Below, one piece after another: positions 1 to 7,985 of a stretch of DNA of 15,792 bases. The stretch is taken from NCBI GenBank assembly GCA_016200745.1, contig JACQEF010000120.1:1-15792 (forward strand), read 5' to 3'. The translations under genes and the position numbers were made by a program. The notes beneath the pieces are model-generated. The model was not told the DNA's origin and ran no database searches. It saw only the letters and a list, made by a program, of their open reading frames with translations. This DNA comes from Chloroflexota bacterium (GTDB taxonomy: Bacteria > Chloroflexota > Limnocylindria > Limnocylindrales > CSP1-4). Numbering within the stretch: the first letter of the stretch is position 1; every line of letters starts with the position of its first letter.

Positions 1-1
1 C

Positions 2-946
2 GCCGAGGATGGCGCCGCCGAGATCGGCGCGCCCGCCCCGCAGTCCACCGTCCCGAAGGACGCGTCCGAGTACGCCGCCGACATCCAGGCGTTCGTCGAC
101 CAGAAGTACAACATCATCGTGACCGTCGGCTTCAACCTGACGGCCGACACGGTCACGGCCGCCAAGGCCAATCCGGACATCCACTTCGTGGGCGTGGACC
201 AGTCCCCGGTCTGCGTCGACGAGCAGGGCAACGCGGATCCGACGTTCGCCTGCAAGGGTGACGCGAAGACCGTCCTCCCGAACTACACCTCGCTGTACTT
301 CGCCGAGGACCAGGCCGGCTACCTGGCCGGCATCGTCGCGGCCTACGCCTCGAAGGCCGGCTCCATCGGGGCCATCGGTGGCACCACGCTGTGCGCGCCG
401 TGCGTTCGCTACATCCAGGGCTATGAGCTCGGCGCCAAGTCCGTCAAGCCGGACATCAAGGTGGCGTCCGCGTACGTGACGAACGACTTCTCCGCGGCCG
501 CGTTCAACGACCCGGCCGGCGGCAAGGCGTTCGCCCAGACCTTCCTCAAGGCCCACAAGTCCGACGTCCTGTTCGCGGTCGCCGGCAAGACCGGCAACGG
601 TGTTCTCGAGGCCGCCTGTGCCGCCAAGATCTACGGCGTCGGCGTCGACGTCGACCAATGGGTCTCGCTCGGCGCTCCGGCCAACGCGTGCCTGATCACC
701 AGCGCCGAGAAGCACGTCGAGTCTGCGGTCAAGCAGGCCATCACCGGGATCGCGGCCAACACCCTGGCCGCCGGTGACGTCCTGTTCAACGCCCAGAACG
801 ACGGGATCGGCGCGTCGCCGTTCCACGACGCCGCCAGCCTGTTCGGTCCCGAGGTCCAGACGGCCCTCGACACCGCCCTCGCCGGCATGAAGGACGGTTC
901 GCTCAAGACCTGCCCCGACACCGACTGCGGCGTCTACAAGCCGTAA
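2..946 (+). CDS. BMP-family ABC transporter substrate-binding protein (Med/BmpA-like), 5' end missing
   Basis: This is the 3' part (314 visible residues) of a periplasmic or surface-anchored binding protein of the BMP/Med basic membrane protein family. Characterised members bind nucleosides such as purine nucleosides. The frame is open from base 2, so the signal peptide and roughly the first 60-80 residues lie outside the window. Family-like stretches include NIIVTVGFNLTADTV, HFVGVDQ, YTSLYFAEDQAGYLAG and IGAIGGTTLCAPC, followed by FAVAGKTGNGVLEA and GVGVDVDQW, which form the usual second lobe. The visible part has eight cysteines (for example LCAPC, and TCPDTDC near the C-terminus), consistent with disulfides in an exported protein. 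It sits directly upstream of its ATPase and two permeases, and a nucleoside hydrolase follows. Family assignment is firm. The nucleoside ligand is inferred from family and neighbours. Confidence 0.93.
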   Translation, partial: AEDGAAEIGAPAPQSTVPKDASEYAADIQAFVDQKYNIIVTVGFNLTADTVTAAKANPDIHFVGVDQSPVCVDEQGNADPTFACKGDAKTVLPNYTSLYFAEDQAGYLAGIVAAYASKAGSIGAIGGTTLCAPCVRYIQGYELGAKSVKPDIKVASAYVTNDFSAAAFNDPAGGKAFAQTFLKAHKSDVLFAVAGKTGNGVLEAACAAKIYGVGVDVDQWVSLGAPANACLITSAEKHVESAVKQAITGIAANTLAAGDVLFNAQNDGIGASPFHDAASLFGPEVQTALDTALAGMKDGSLKTCPDTDCGVYKP

Positions 947-966
947 CGATCCGGGACCCATCGCTG

Positions 967-998
967 GAACGGGTCGGCCGGCAACGGCCGGCCCGTTC
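967..998 (+). terminator. Intercistronic hairpin between binding-protein and ATPase genes
   Basis: A 14-bp stem (967-980 pairing with 985-998, one G-U wobble) is closed by a GCAA tetraloop of GNRA type. No T-run follows, so it is not a canonical intrinsic terminator. It lies 20 nt after the binding-protein stop and 36 nt before the ATPase start. The likely role (inference) is partial termination or 3'-end mRNA stabilisation, giving more binding protein than ATPase and permease. Confidence 0.7.
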
Positions 999-1034
999 CG
1001 CATACCACCTCCGTACGTCCGGAGCGCCCCACCC

Positions 1035-2612
1035 ATGACGGACCCGGCGGAACCGATCGTCGCTCCAGCCCTCGAGATGCGCGGCATCACGAAGCGTTAC
1101 CCGGGCGTGGTCGCCAACGACGCCATCACCCTCGAGGTCCATCCGGGCGAGATCCACGCCCTCCTCGGGGAGAACGGGGCGGGCAAGACGACTCTCATGA
1201 ACGTCCTGTACGGGCTGGCCACGCCCGACGAGGGCGAGGTCCTCCTCAACGGAACGCCGGTCAAGATCGCCGGACCGGCCGACGCCATCGCCCGCGGCAT
1301 CAGCATGGTCCACCAGCACTTCATGCTGGTCCCGGTGCTGACCGTCGCCGAGAACATCCTCCTCGGCGAGGAGACGATGGCCAACCGCTTCTTCCTCGAC
1401 CGGAACGAGGCGCACCGCCGAATCATCGAGCTCGGCCGCCGGTTCGGCTTCGAGATCGACCCCGAGGCCAAGGTCGGCTCGCTCTCGGTCGGCTGGCAAC
1501 AGCGGGTCGAAATCTTCAAGGCGCTCTACCGGAACGCAAAGATCCTCGTCCTCGACGAGCCCACCGCCGTGCTGACGCCCCAGGAGACCGAGGAGATCTT
1601 CGCGGTCCTCCGACGGCTCGCCGCCGAGGGCCACAGCATCGTGTTCATCAGCCACAAGCTGTACGAGGTGCTCGAGATCGCCGACCGGATCACGGTCATC
1701 CGGCGCGGGCGCGTGGTCGGCGAGCGCAAGCCGGCCGAGACCAACGAGGACGACCTTGCCGAGCTGATGGTCGGCCGCGAGGTCCAGCTGGTCGTGGACC
1801 GCGGCGTGTCCCACCCTGCCGCACCCGTGCTCCACGTCCAGGGCCTGACGGCCAGCGACGACCGGGGCCAGCTGACCGTGCGGGGGGTCGACTTCGACGT
1901 CCGGGCCGGTGAGATCTTCGGCATCGCCGGGGTGGCCGGCAACGGCCAGGACGAGCTGGTCGAGGCGATCATCGGATTGCGCAAGCCGGCGGCCGGCTCG
2001 GTCACGCTCGACGGCAAGGATGTCACCGGCCATTCTCCGCGGCAGCTCAACGAGGCGCAGGTCGCCTACGTCCCCGCCGACCGCCACCGGTTCGGCCTGA
2101 TCCTGCCATTCTCGATCGCGGACAACCTCGTGCTGACCAGCTACTACCGATCGCCGTACGCGCGCGGCCTGCTACGCGACCGTGAGGCGATCGATCGCGA
2201 TGCGAAGACGTCGGTCCAGCGGTTCGACATCCGGACCCCGTCGCCGAACGCGAAGGCCAGCACGCTCTCGGGCGGCAACCAGCAGAAGGCCGTCGTCGCC
2301 CGCGAGTTCGACCGAGAGCTCAAGCTGCTGATCCTCGACCAGCCGACCCGCGGCCTCGACGTCGGCAGCATCGAGTTCATCCATCGCCAGGTCATCGCCA
2401 AGCGCGATGCCGGAACGGCCGTCCTGCTGGTGTCGGCCGAGCTCGACGAGGTCCTCGAGCTGTCCGATCGGATCGGCGTCATGTACGGCGGGAAGATCGT
2501 CGCCATCGTCGACGGGCCGACCGCGGACAAGAACGAGGTCGGGCTGCTGATGGCCACCGGCGGGGAGCGAGACATGACGACGGAAACCCACGTCATGGGG
2601 CAGACCGCATGA
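1035..2612 (+). CDS. ABC transporter ATP-binding protein, tandem NBDs, nucleoside/simple-sugar type
   Basis: This 525-residue cytoplasmic ATPase powers the BMP-type importer. It has two ABC domains in one chain, as in RbsA/YufO-type proteins. NBD1 is complete: Walker A GENGAGKTT (45-53), Q-loop region MVHQHFM, LSVGWQQ signature (150-156) and Walker B ILVLDEP with D174/E175. NBD2 is degenerate: its P-loop reads GVAGNGQDE without the GKT, its signature LSGGNQQ (411-417) is good, and Walker B is LLILDQP, with Gln436 in place of the catalytic Glu. One weakened site is normal in this family, so the protein is probably functional. The ATG at 1035 has GGAG at 1021-1024 as a weak ribosome site. Its stop overlaps the next start as ATGA (2609-2612), indicating translational coupling. 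Confidence 0.96.
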   Translation: MTDPAEPIVAPALEMRGITKRYPGVVANDAITLEVHPGEIHALLGENGAGKTTLMNVLYGLATPDEGEVLLNGTPVKIAGPADAIARGISMVHQHFMLVPVLTVAENILLGEETMANRFFLDRNEAHRRIIELGRRFGFEIDPEAKVGSLSVGWQQRVEIFKALYRNAKILVLDEPTAVLTPQETEEIFAVLRRLAAEGHSIVFISHKLYEVLEIADRITVIRRGRVVGERKPAETNEDDLAELMVGREVQLVVDRGVSHPAAPVLHVQGLTASDDRGQLTVRGVDFDVRAGEIFGIAGVAGNGQDELVEAIIGLRKPAAGSVTLDGKDVTGHSPRQLNEAQVAYVPADRHRFGLILPFSIADNLVLTSYYRSPYARGLLRDREAIDRDAKTSVQRFDIRTPSPNAKASTLSGGNQQKAVVAREFDRELKLLILDQPTRGLDVGSIEFIHRQVIAKRDAGTAVLLVSAELDEVLELSDRIGVMYGGKIVAIVDGPTADKNEVGLLMATGGERDMTTETHVMGQTA

Positions 2613-3763
2613 CGGCCCAGCCGCCAGAGGCCCGCCGCCCGAAGCGAAGTACGGCTGCCCGGATCTGGATGGTCATGGCCGTGCCGGTCACCGTCGTCGT
2701 GCTGGCGGTGCTGCTCGGCGCGGCGATCGTCCTCGTCTCCGAGCTGCTCGTGCCCGGCAAGGCGTTCGACTGGGGCCTGCCGCTCGTCGCCTACGGCGCC
2801 CTGATCGAGGGCGCCTTCGGCAACTCCGACGCCGTCGTGTCGACGCTGGTCAACAGCACGCCGCTCGTGTTCGGCGGCCTGGCCGTCGGGTTCGGCTTCA
2901 AGGCCGGCCTGTTCAACATCGGGGCCCAGGGCCAGTTCCTCGTCGGGGCGCTGGGCGCGGTCATCGTGGGCGTCTGGCTGGCCGATGCGCCGGCCGTCGT
3001 CGCGATGCCGGCGGCCGCGCTCGCCGGGTTCGTGGCGGGTGGCCTGTGGGGGTTCGTGCCGGGCTTCCTCAAGGCGGTCTCGGGCGCCCACGAGGTCGTC
3101 AGCACGATCATGATGAACTACATCGCGGTCCAGCTCCTCGCCGCGCTGGTGAGCGGGCCGCTGAAGGTGCCGCGCTCTCCGTCGCCGGTCACCTTCGACG
3201 TCGGCAACGCGGCGTTCCCGATCCTGCTCGGGCGCAACGGGCACCTCGGGATCCTGCTGGCGTTGCTGGCGGCGGGCTTCGTGTGGTGGCTCCTGTTCCG
3301 GACCACGTGGGGCTTCGAGGTGCGCTCGGTGGGCGCCAACGCCGACGCGTCGCGCTATGCGGGGATGCGTCCGAAGCTGATCACCATGGCCACCATGACG
3401 TTCAGCGGTGCTCTCGCCGGACTGGCCGGCACGAGCGTCCTGCTCGGCGTCACCCACACGATGACCTCGAGCTTCGGGACGACCGTCGGCTTTGACTCGA
3501 TCGCCGTCGCGCTGCTCGCCCGGTCGCACCCGCTCGCGACCGTGCTGGCGGCGCTGCTGTTCGGCGGGATGCGGGCTGGCGCCGGCCTGATGCAGATCCG
3601 GGCCCAGATCCCGGTCGAGCTGGTCGACGTCCTCCAGGCCGTGATCCTGCTGTTCCTCGTCGCGAGCCCGGTGCTGCGACGGGTCCTCCACGCCGTGACG
3701 CCCGCCGGGGTGCCCGACGTCGAGGCGCCGATGGCCGACATGACCCCCGGAGCGCTCGCCTGA
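2609..3763 (+). CDS. ABC transporter permease (BPD_transp_2), nucleoside importer subunit 1
   Basis: This 384-residue polytopic membrane protein belongs to the ribose/nucleoside/branched-chain amino acid permease superfamily (PF02653). The short basic N-terminus (RRPKRS) precedes a first helix at about residues 18-45 (MVMAVPVTVVVLAVLLGAA). The diagnostic motif KAGLFNIGAQGQFLVGA follows at about residues 97-113. Further hydrophobic segments and the coupling region AHEVVSTIMMNYIAVQLL are also family features. It starts inside the ATPase stop (ATGA), and its own TGA shares one base with the next ATG (TGATG). It should form a heterodimer with the next permease in the inner membrane. Family assignment is firm, and specificity for nucleosides comes from context. 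Confidence 0.95.
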   Translation: MTAQPPEARRPKRSTAARIWMVMAVPVTVVVLAVLLGAAIVLVSELLVPGKAFDWGLPLVAYGALIEGAFGNSDAVVSTLVNSTPLVFGGLAVGFGFKAGLFNIGAQGQFLVGALGAVIVGVWLADAPAVVAMPAAALAGFVAGGLWGFVPGFLKAVSGAHEVVSTIMMNYIAVQLLAALVSGPLKVPRSPSPVTFDVGNAAFPILLGRNGHLGILLALLAAGFVWWLLFRTTWGFEVRSVGANADASRYAGMRPKLITMATMTFSGALAGLAGTSVLLGVTHTMTSSFGTTVGFDSIAVALLARSHPLATVLAALLFGGMRAGAGLMQIRAQIPVELVDVLQAVILLFLVASPVLRRVLHAVTPAGVPDVEAPMADMTPGALA

Positions 3764-4848
3764 TGGACATCACCGCCCTCGCCGACGGCCTGTACGGCAT
3801 CCCGCTGCTCGGGATCGTGTTCCAGATCGTCGGCTTCCTCGTCGACGTGATCCCCTCGAACGCCCCGAACATCATGAACCAGTCGACGCCGCTCGCCCTC
3901 GCCGCGCTGTGCGGCGTCCTGTGCGAGCGGTCGGGCGTCGTCAACATCGGCATCGAGGGAACGATGCTGGCGGCCGCGTTCACGGCGTGGGTCGTCGGCG
4001 TGGCGGTCAACCCGATGTTCGGGAGCCCCGCGCCCGGACCGATCTTCGGCCTGACGATCCCGCTCGTCATCTCCCTCGTTGCCGCGGTCCTCGTCGCGGT
4101 GCTGATCTCGACGCTCCACGCCTGGCTGTCGATCTCGCTCCGGGCGGACCAGATCATCAGCGGCACGATCATCAACATCGCCGCGTTCGGCGTGACCGGG
4201 TATCTCGACCAGCTGATCTCCAAGTCGTCGCCCGCCGGCGCCGGCAGCTTCGCGGCGTTCACGCCTCCGACCGAGCTGACCAACCTGCCGGTGATCGGCT
4301 GGCTCATCGCGATGTTCCTCAACCAGGGACCGATCGCGATGTCAACGATCGTGATCATCATCGGCGGCCAGATCTGGCTGTTCCGCTCGCGATGGGGCCT
4401 TCGGACCCGTGCCGTCGGCGAGCACCCACGAGCCGCCGAGACCGTCGGCATCGACGTCATCAGGCTCCGATACCGCAACGTCATGCTCGGCGGCGTGTTC
4501 GCCGGGCTCGGCGGCGCATGGCTGAGCATCGAGGCCACCAACTCGTTCCAGATCGGCATGACGACCGGCCGCGGCTTCATCGCCCTCGCCGCGATGATCA
4601 TGGGCCGCTGGACACCGATCGGGGCGTTCGGGTCGGCGCTGCTGTTCGCGCTATTCCTCCAGATCAGCCAGCTGATCAAGATCGCTCCGCCGGCCGGGGA
4701 CCTTGGCACGGTCATGAGCTCCGTTCCCGCCCAGCTGTGGGACGCGCTCCCGTACCTCCTCACGATCGTGATCCTGGCCGGCGTGGTCGGCCGGAGCATC
4801 CCGCCGGCCGCGGACGGCCAGCCGTACGAGCGCGAAGCGGCGGCCTGA
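3763..4848 (+). CDS. ABC transporter permease (BPD_transp_2), nucleoside importer subunit 2
   Basis: This 361-residue integral membrane protein is the second permease of the importer. After a first hydrophobic segment it carries the hallmark CGVLCERSGVVNIGIEGTML (about residues 50-69), typical of the YufQ/NupC-type partner permease. The cytoplasmic coupling loop SLRADQIISGTIINIAAFG follows in the middle. The C-terminal helices include LPYLLTIVILAGVVG. The start overlaps the previous stop by one base (TGATG at 3761-3765), and the next gene begins 4 nt after its stop, so the operon continues into the hydrolase. Having two dissimilar permeases of this family is the standard layout for BMP-type transporters. 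No defect is visible. Confidence 0.95.
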   Translation: MDITALADGLYGIPLLGIVFQIVGFLVDVIPSNAPNIMNQSTPLALAALCGVLCERSGVVNIGIEGTMLAAAFTAWVVGVAVNPMFGSPAPGPIFGLTIPLVISLVAAVLVAVLISTLHAWLSISLRADQIISGTIINIAAFGVTGYLDQLISKSSPAGAGSFAAFTPPTELTNLPVIGWLIAMFLNQGPIAMSTIVIIIGGQIWLFRSRWGLRTRAVGEHPRAAETVGIDVIRLRYRNVMLGGVFAGLGGAWLSIEATNSFQIGMTTGRGFIALAAMIMGRWTPIGAFGSALLFALFLQISQLIKIAPPAGDLGTVMSSVPAQLWDALPYLLTIVILAGVVGRSIPPAADGQPYEREAAA

Positions 4849-4852
4849 TCCG

Positions 4853-5851
4853 GTGACCCCGACCGACGCGGAGCGGGCGGCCGCGCTCGCCGCGTTGCCG
4901 GGCGCCCCGCCGCCCGGCACGTCGCGCCCGGTCATCCTCGACTGCGATCCGGGTCACGACGACGCGCTGGCGATCCTGCTGGCCTGCGCATCCCCCGAGC
5001 TCGACGTGCTCGCGGTCACGACTGTCGGCGGCAACTCGGGGCTGGCCAACACCACCCGCAATGCCCTGCGCGTCCTGACCCTGCTCGGCCGGACCGACGT
5101 CCCCGTCGCCGCCGGGTCGGAGCGCCCGCTGCTGCGCGAGCCGCTCGTCCAGCCCGACTTCCACGGCGAGAGCGGCCTCGACGGTGCCGACCTGCCCGAC
5201 GCGGGGTTCGCCGCACGGTCCGAGGCCGCGGTCGAGCTCATGGCGTCGCTCGTACGGGCGTCCAGGATGCCGGTGACGCTGGTGCCCACCGGACCAATGA
5301 CCAATGTTGCGCTGTTCCTGCGGGCCTTCCCGTCGCTCCGCGATCGGATCGGGGCGATCTCGCTGATGGGCGGCTCGCTCGGCGCGGGCAACACCACGGC
5401 CTCGGCCGAGTTCAACATCTGGCAGGACCCGGAAGCCGCCGCGATCGTCTTCGGGGCCGGCATTCCGATCCTGATGGCCGGCCTCGACGTGACCCACCAG
5501 GCGCTCGTCCTGCCGGGGGACGTCGACCGCCTCGACGGCCTCGGCACGCGGACCGGGCGGGTCTTCGCCGACCTGATGCGGTTCTTCGCCATCCACCACC
5601 GGGCCCGCTACGGCTGGGAGGGTCCGCCGATCCACGATGCCGTCGCGGTCGCCGTCCTGGTCGCCCCATGGGTCGTCACCCGGCGCGCCATGCGCGTGGA
5701 CGTCGAGATCGACGACGGCCTGACCCGCGGCCGCACGGTCGGCGACGAGGAGGGCCGGTCCGGGCGGCCCGTGAATGCCGAGGTCGGCGTGGAGCTCGAC
5801 CGGGCGCGCTTCATGGACCTGGTCATCGACGCCGTCGCGACATTCGCCTAG
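4853..5851 (+). CDS. Inosine/uridine-preferring nucleoside hydrolase family protein
   Basis: This 332-residue cytosolic enzyme is predicted to hydrolyse N-glycosidic bonds of ribonucleosides into free base and ribose. The family signature DCDPGHDDALAI is at residues 30-41, with the Ca2+-binding Asp residues D30, D32, D36 and D37. GPMTNVALFLR (substrate region), SLMGGS, AEFNIWQDPEAA and the C-terminal IHD motif (H261/D262, metal and active site) all follow in family order. Length is typical (310-340). The GTG start at 4853 lies 4 nt after the permease stop with no obvious Shine-Dalgarno, so translation is probably coupled. Directly following an importer, it explains the transporter's likely substrate. 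The exact base preference (purine or pyrimidine) cannot be read from the sequence. Confidence 0.96.
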   Translation: MTPTDAERAAALAALPGAPPPGTSRPVILDCDPGHDDALAILLACASPELDVLAVTTVGGNSGLANTTRNALRVLTLLGRTDVPVAAGSERPLLREPLVQPDFHGESGLDGADLPDAGFAARSEAAVELMASLVRASRMPVTLVPTGPMTNVALFLRAFPSLRDRIGAISLMGGSLGAGNTTASAEFNIWQDPEAAAIVFGAGIPILMAGLDVTHQALVLPGDVDRLDGLGTRTGRVFADLMRFFAIHHRARYGWEGPPIHDAVAVAVLVAPWVVTRRAMRVDVEIDDGLTRGRTVGDEEGRSGRPVNAEVGVELDRARFMDLVIDAVATFA

Positions 5852-5860
5852 CATCGCCCG

Positions 5861-7129
5861 GTGTCAACGATCCAGCCCACCGATCCCGGCTGGCCGGCCG
5901 GGCATCCGCCCGTGACCGCCGCCGGGCTCGGCTACGACCCATGGGACCCGGCGTTCGTGGCCGATCCCTATCCGGCCCTCGCCCGGCTGCGCTCCGGTGC
6001 ACCGGTCATCTTCGACGAGCGGACGAACCAGTGGCTCGTCTCGCGGCACGCAGACGTCAACGCGCTGCTGCGGGACCGGCGGCTCGGGCGCTCGTACCTC
6101 CACGTGGCCAGCCACGAGGCCTGGGGGCGCACGCCACCGCCGGCCGACCAGGCACCGTTCTGGGATCTCCTCGCCGTCCAGCTGATCGACATGGAGCCGC
6201 CCGACCACACGCGCCTCCGGCGGCTGGTCTCCACCGCGTTCACGCCCCGGACGGTCGAGTCGCTGCGGCCGCGGATCGAGGCGATCGTCGGCGAGACGAT
6301 CGACGGCGCGCTGGCACTCGGCGAGTTCGACCTGATCGCCGACCTGCTCGAGCTGGTCCCGGTTGCCGTGATCGCCGAGCTGCTCGGGATCCCCGCGGGG
6401 GACCGGCACCTCCTCCGGCCCTGGTCGGGCGACATGACGCTGATGTTCGAGCTCAACCCGACGCCCGAGGCCCAGCGCCGGGCCACGACCGCCAGCGCCG
6501 AGTTCGAGGCGTACCTCCGCGACATCGCCCGCGAACGGCGGCGAGCGCCCGGCGCGGACCTGATCAGCCAGCTCGGCGCCGTGCTCGAGACCGACGGGGA
6601 CCGGCTCACCGAGGATGAGCTGATCGGAACGGCCGTCCTGCTGCTCAACGCCGGGCACGAAGCGTCCGTCAACGGCGCGGCCAACTCGTGGTGGGCGTTG
6701 TTCCGCCATCCGGAGGCGCTGGCGCGCCTGCGCGCCGAGCCCGGACTCGTCCCGACCGCGATCGAGGAACTCCTCCGGTTCGACACGCCCGCCCCGATGT
6801 TCGAACGCTGGGCGCTCGAGGACGTCGAGCTCCACGGGATCACGATCCCGCGCGGTCAGGAACTGGCGCTCCAGTTCGCCGCCGCGAACCGCGACCCGGC
6901 GGCGTTCGACCGGCCCGACGAGATCGTGCTCGAGCGGTCGCCCAACCGCTACCTCTCGTTCGGCGCCGGGATCCATTACTGCCTCGGCGCGCCGCTGGCG
7001 AAGCTCGAATTCGAGATCCTCTTTGCGGCGATCCTTCGGCGGATGCCAGGACTCCGGATCGTCGAGAAGCCGGCCTGGAAACCGCGGTTCGTGCTCCGCG
7101 GCCTCGAGGCGCTGCGGGTTCGGGCGTGA
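5861..7129 (+). CDS. Cytochrome P450 (soluble bacterial type)
   Basis: This 422-residue monooxygenase has no membrane anchor. Landmarks are MEPPDHTRLRRLVSTAFTPR with H116 and R120 (heme propionate contact), and the I-helix oxygen-binding motif AGHEAS (264-269), in which the usual Thr is Ser. The K-helix has E303xxR306, and the heme loop FGAGIHYCLGAPLAKLE has axial Cys374. Length and motifs match soluble bacterial P450s such as the CYP107 group. GTG at 5861 is 9 nt after the hydrolase stop, so it is probably in the same operon. No ferredoxin or ferredoxin reductase gene is in the window, so electrons must come from partners elsewhere. The substrate is unknown. The neighbourhood suggests a modified nucleoside, base or sugar, but chance adjacency is possible. 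Confidence 0.96.
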   Translation: MSTIQPTDPGWPAGHPPVTAAGLGYDPWDPAFVADPYPALARLRSGAPVIFDERTNQWLVSRHADVNALLRDRRLGRSYLHVASHEAWGRTPPPADQAPFWDLLAVQLIDMEPPDHTRLRRLVSTAFTPRTVESLRPRIEAIVGETIDGALALGEFDLIADLLELVPVAVIAELLGIPAGDRHLLRPWSGDMTLMFELNPTPEAQRRATTASAEFEAYLRDIARERRRAPGADLISQLGAVLETDGDRLTEDELIGTAVLLLNAGHEASVNGAANSWWALFRHPEALARLRAEPGLVPTAIEELLRFDTPAPMFERWALEDVELHGITIPRGQELALQFAAANRDPAAFDRPDEIVLERSPNRYLSFGAGIHYCLGAPLAKLEFEILFAAILRRMPGLRIVEKPAWKPRFVLRGLEALRVRA

Positions 7130-7174
7130 GCGAGGAGCGGGCCGTGGCCGTGGCTCGGGTTCCGGCGTGAACGA
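7115..7174 (+). repeat. Near-identical 19-nt direct repeat around the P450 stop
   Basis: The segment at 7115-7133, which contains the P450 stop codon, recurs at 7156-7174, 41 nt further on, with 17 of 19 bases identical (core CGGGTTCsGGCGTGArCGA). The second copy contains the GTG start of the CoA-binding gene. It looks like a small local duplication. It changes no reading frame in an obvious way, and a role is not evident. Confidence 0.5.
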
Positions 7175-7682
7175 TGGGGCGGCCGCGGCGCGCGCCGCAG
7201 ATCGCGCTCGCGTGGCCGCCATCCTGGACGCGCAGGAGGGCCGCGCCCCGGTTCCGCTGCTCGACGACGCCGGGATCGAGGCGGCGCTGCTGGCCACCCG
7301 GCGGATCGCCGTCATCGGCGCCTCGTCGAACCCGGGCCGCCCGTCGCACGGCGTGTTCCGCTACCTCGTCGAGCAGGGGTTCGACTGCGTGCCGGTCAAT
7401 CCGGGCGAGGTCGCCGTGCTGGGCGTGACCGCCTTCCCGACCCTGGCCCGGGCCGTGGCTGCCACCGGCCCGTTCGAGATGGTGGACGTGTTCCGGCGCT
7501 CCGAACTCTGCGTCCCCCATGCCGTCGAGGCGGTCGCCGCCGGTGCCCGGTGGCTCTGGCTCCAGCTCGGCGTCGCCAACTGGGAGGCCGCCGCGATCGC
7601 ACACGAGGGGGACCTGGACGTCGTCATGGACCGCTGCACCGCCATCGAGTGGCGGCGGATCGCGGGGTCACGGCCAAGGTAG
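7167..7682 (+). CDS. CoA-binding domain protein (YccU-like)
   Basis: This 171-residue protein is a single Rossmann-type CoA_binding_2 domain. The nucleotide-binding loop is RIAVIGASSNPGRPSHG (about 46-62), followed by CVPVNPG (74-80). VDVFRRSE, WLWLQLGV and the C-terminal VMDRCTAIE match the YccU family consensus. These proteins bind CoA or an acyl-CoA, and their cellular role is poorly defined. I chose GTG at 7167 because it gives the usual short N-terminal leader. A purine-rich stretch at 7130-7138 (GCGAGGAGC) lies somewhat far upstream. Upstream extension of the frame runs through the P450 gene and is not credible. It is the last gene of the + strand operon, and its link to nucleoside metabolism is not known. 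Confidence 0.9.
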   Translation: MNDGAAAARAADRARVAAILDAQEGRAPVPLLDDAGIEAALLATRRIAVIGASSNPGRPSHGVFRYLVEQGFDCVPVNPGEVAVLGVTAFPTLARAVAATGPFEMVDVFRRSELCVPHAVEAVAAGARWLWLQLGVANWEAAAIAHEGDLDVVMDRCTAIEWRRIAGSRPR

Positions 7683-7985
7683 CGGCGGGACGGCGGCAGG
7701 ACGGGCTGGGCGGGACACGCCGAGGTGGCGGGGCGGGACGCCGACCTCTCGCATATCCGAGCCGCGGGTGGCCGGAGAGCTACGTGGCGGGGCCCGTGAC
7801 CTGTGGGCGCGGCCGGGGACCCGTGGCGCGGCCGGGGACCCGTGGGCGCGGCGAGCCCGGCAGTCGAGCGGCGGCCTGGGACCTGTCGGATCGAGGCAGA
7901 CCGTCGGGCCGCCCCACGCGCGAGCCGCACCGGACCGCGCGCGCCACGGCGCACCCGCCCGCGGCGGCCGTGAACCCGTCCCCGA
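7683..7985. other. Convergent intergenic spacer, no supported gene
   Basis: These 303 bases separate the end of the + strand salvage operon from the end of the - strand gatB operon. Open frames cross it, but they are uninterrupted only because of extreme GC and match nothing I recognise. It contains repeated GGCGGGAC words (7685-7740) with several GGG runs, and a short tandem array (annotated separately). No T-tailed terminator for either operon is visible. Confidence 0.6.
7803..7858 (+). repeat. GC-rich minisatellite, about 2.8 copies of a 19-20 bp unit
   Basis: Unit 1 (7803-7822) and unit 2 (7823-7841) differ by one G in a run and share GCGCGGCCGGGGACCC. Unit 3 (7842-7858) keeps the first ten bases (GTGGGCGCGG) and ends in a diverged GAGCCC. 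A related degenerate segment lies just upstream at 7783-7802. Replication slippage is the simplest origin. Confidence 0.75.

Noticed and set aside
903..2087. Long open frame on the - strand opposite the ATPase gene
   Set aside because: It is an antisense shadow with an Arg/Asp/Gly/Val-rich composition and no domain. The + strand encodes an unmistakable ABC ATPase over the same bases. Similar shadows at 2144-3691, 5864-7315 and 11151-12650 were rejected for the same reason.
7687..7737. Possible G-quadruplex in the convergent spacer
   Set aside because: Several GGG runs are present, but a four-run fold needs one loop of 13 or more bases. Such runs are expected in DNA of this GC content.
7803..7858. 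CRISPR array
   Set aside because: The units are contiguous tandem copies without unique spacers, and no cas genes are present.
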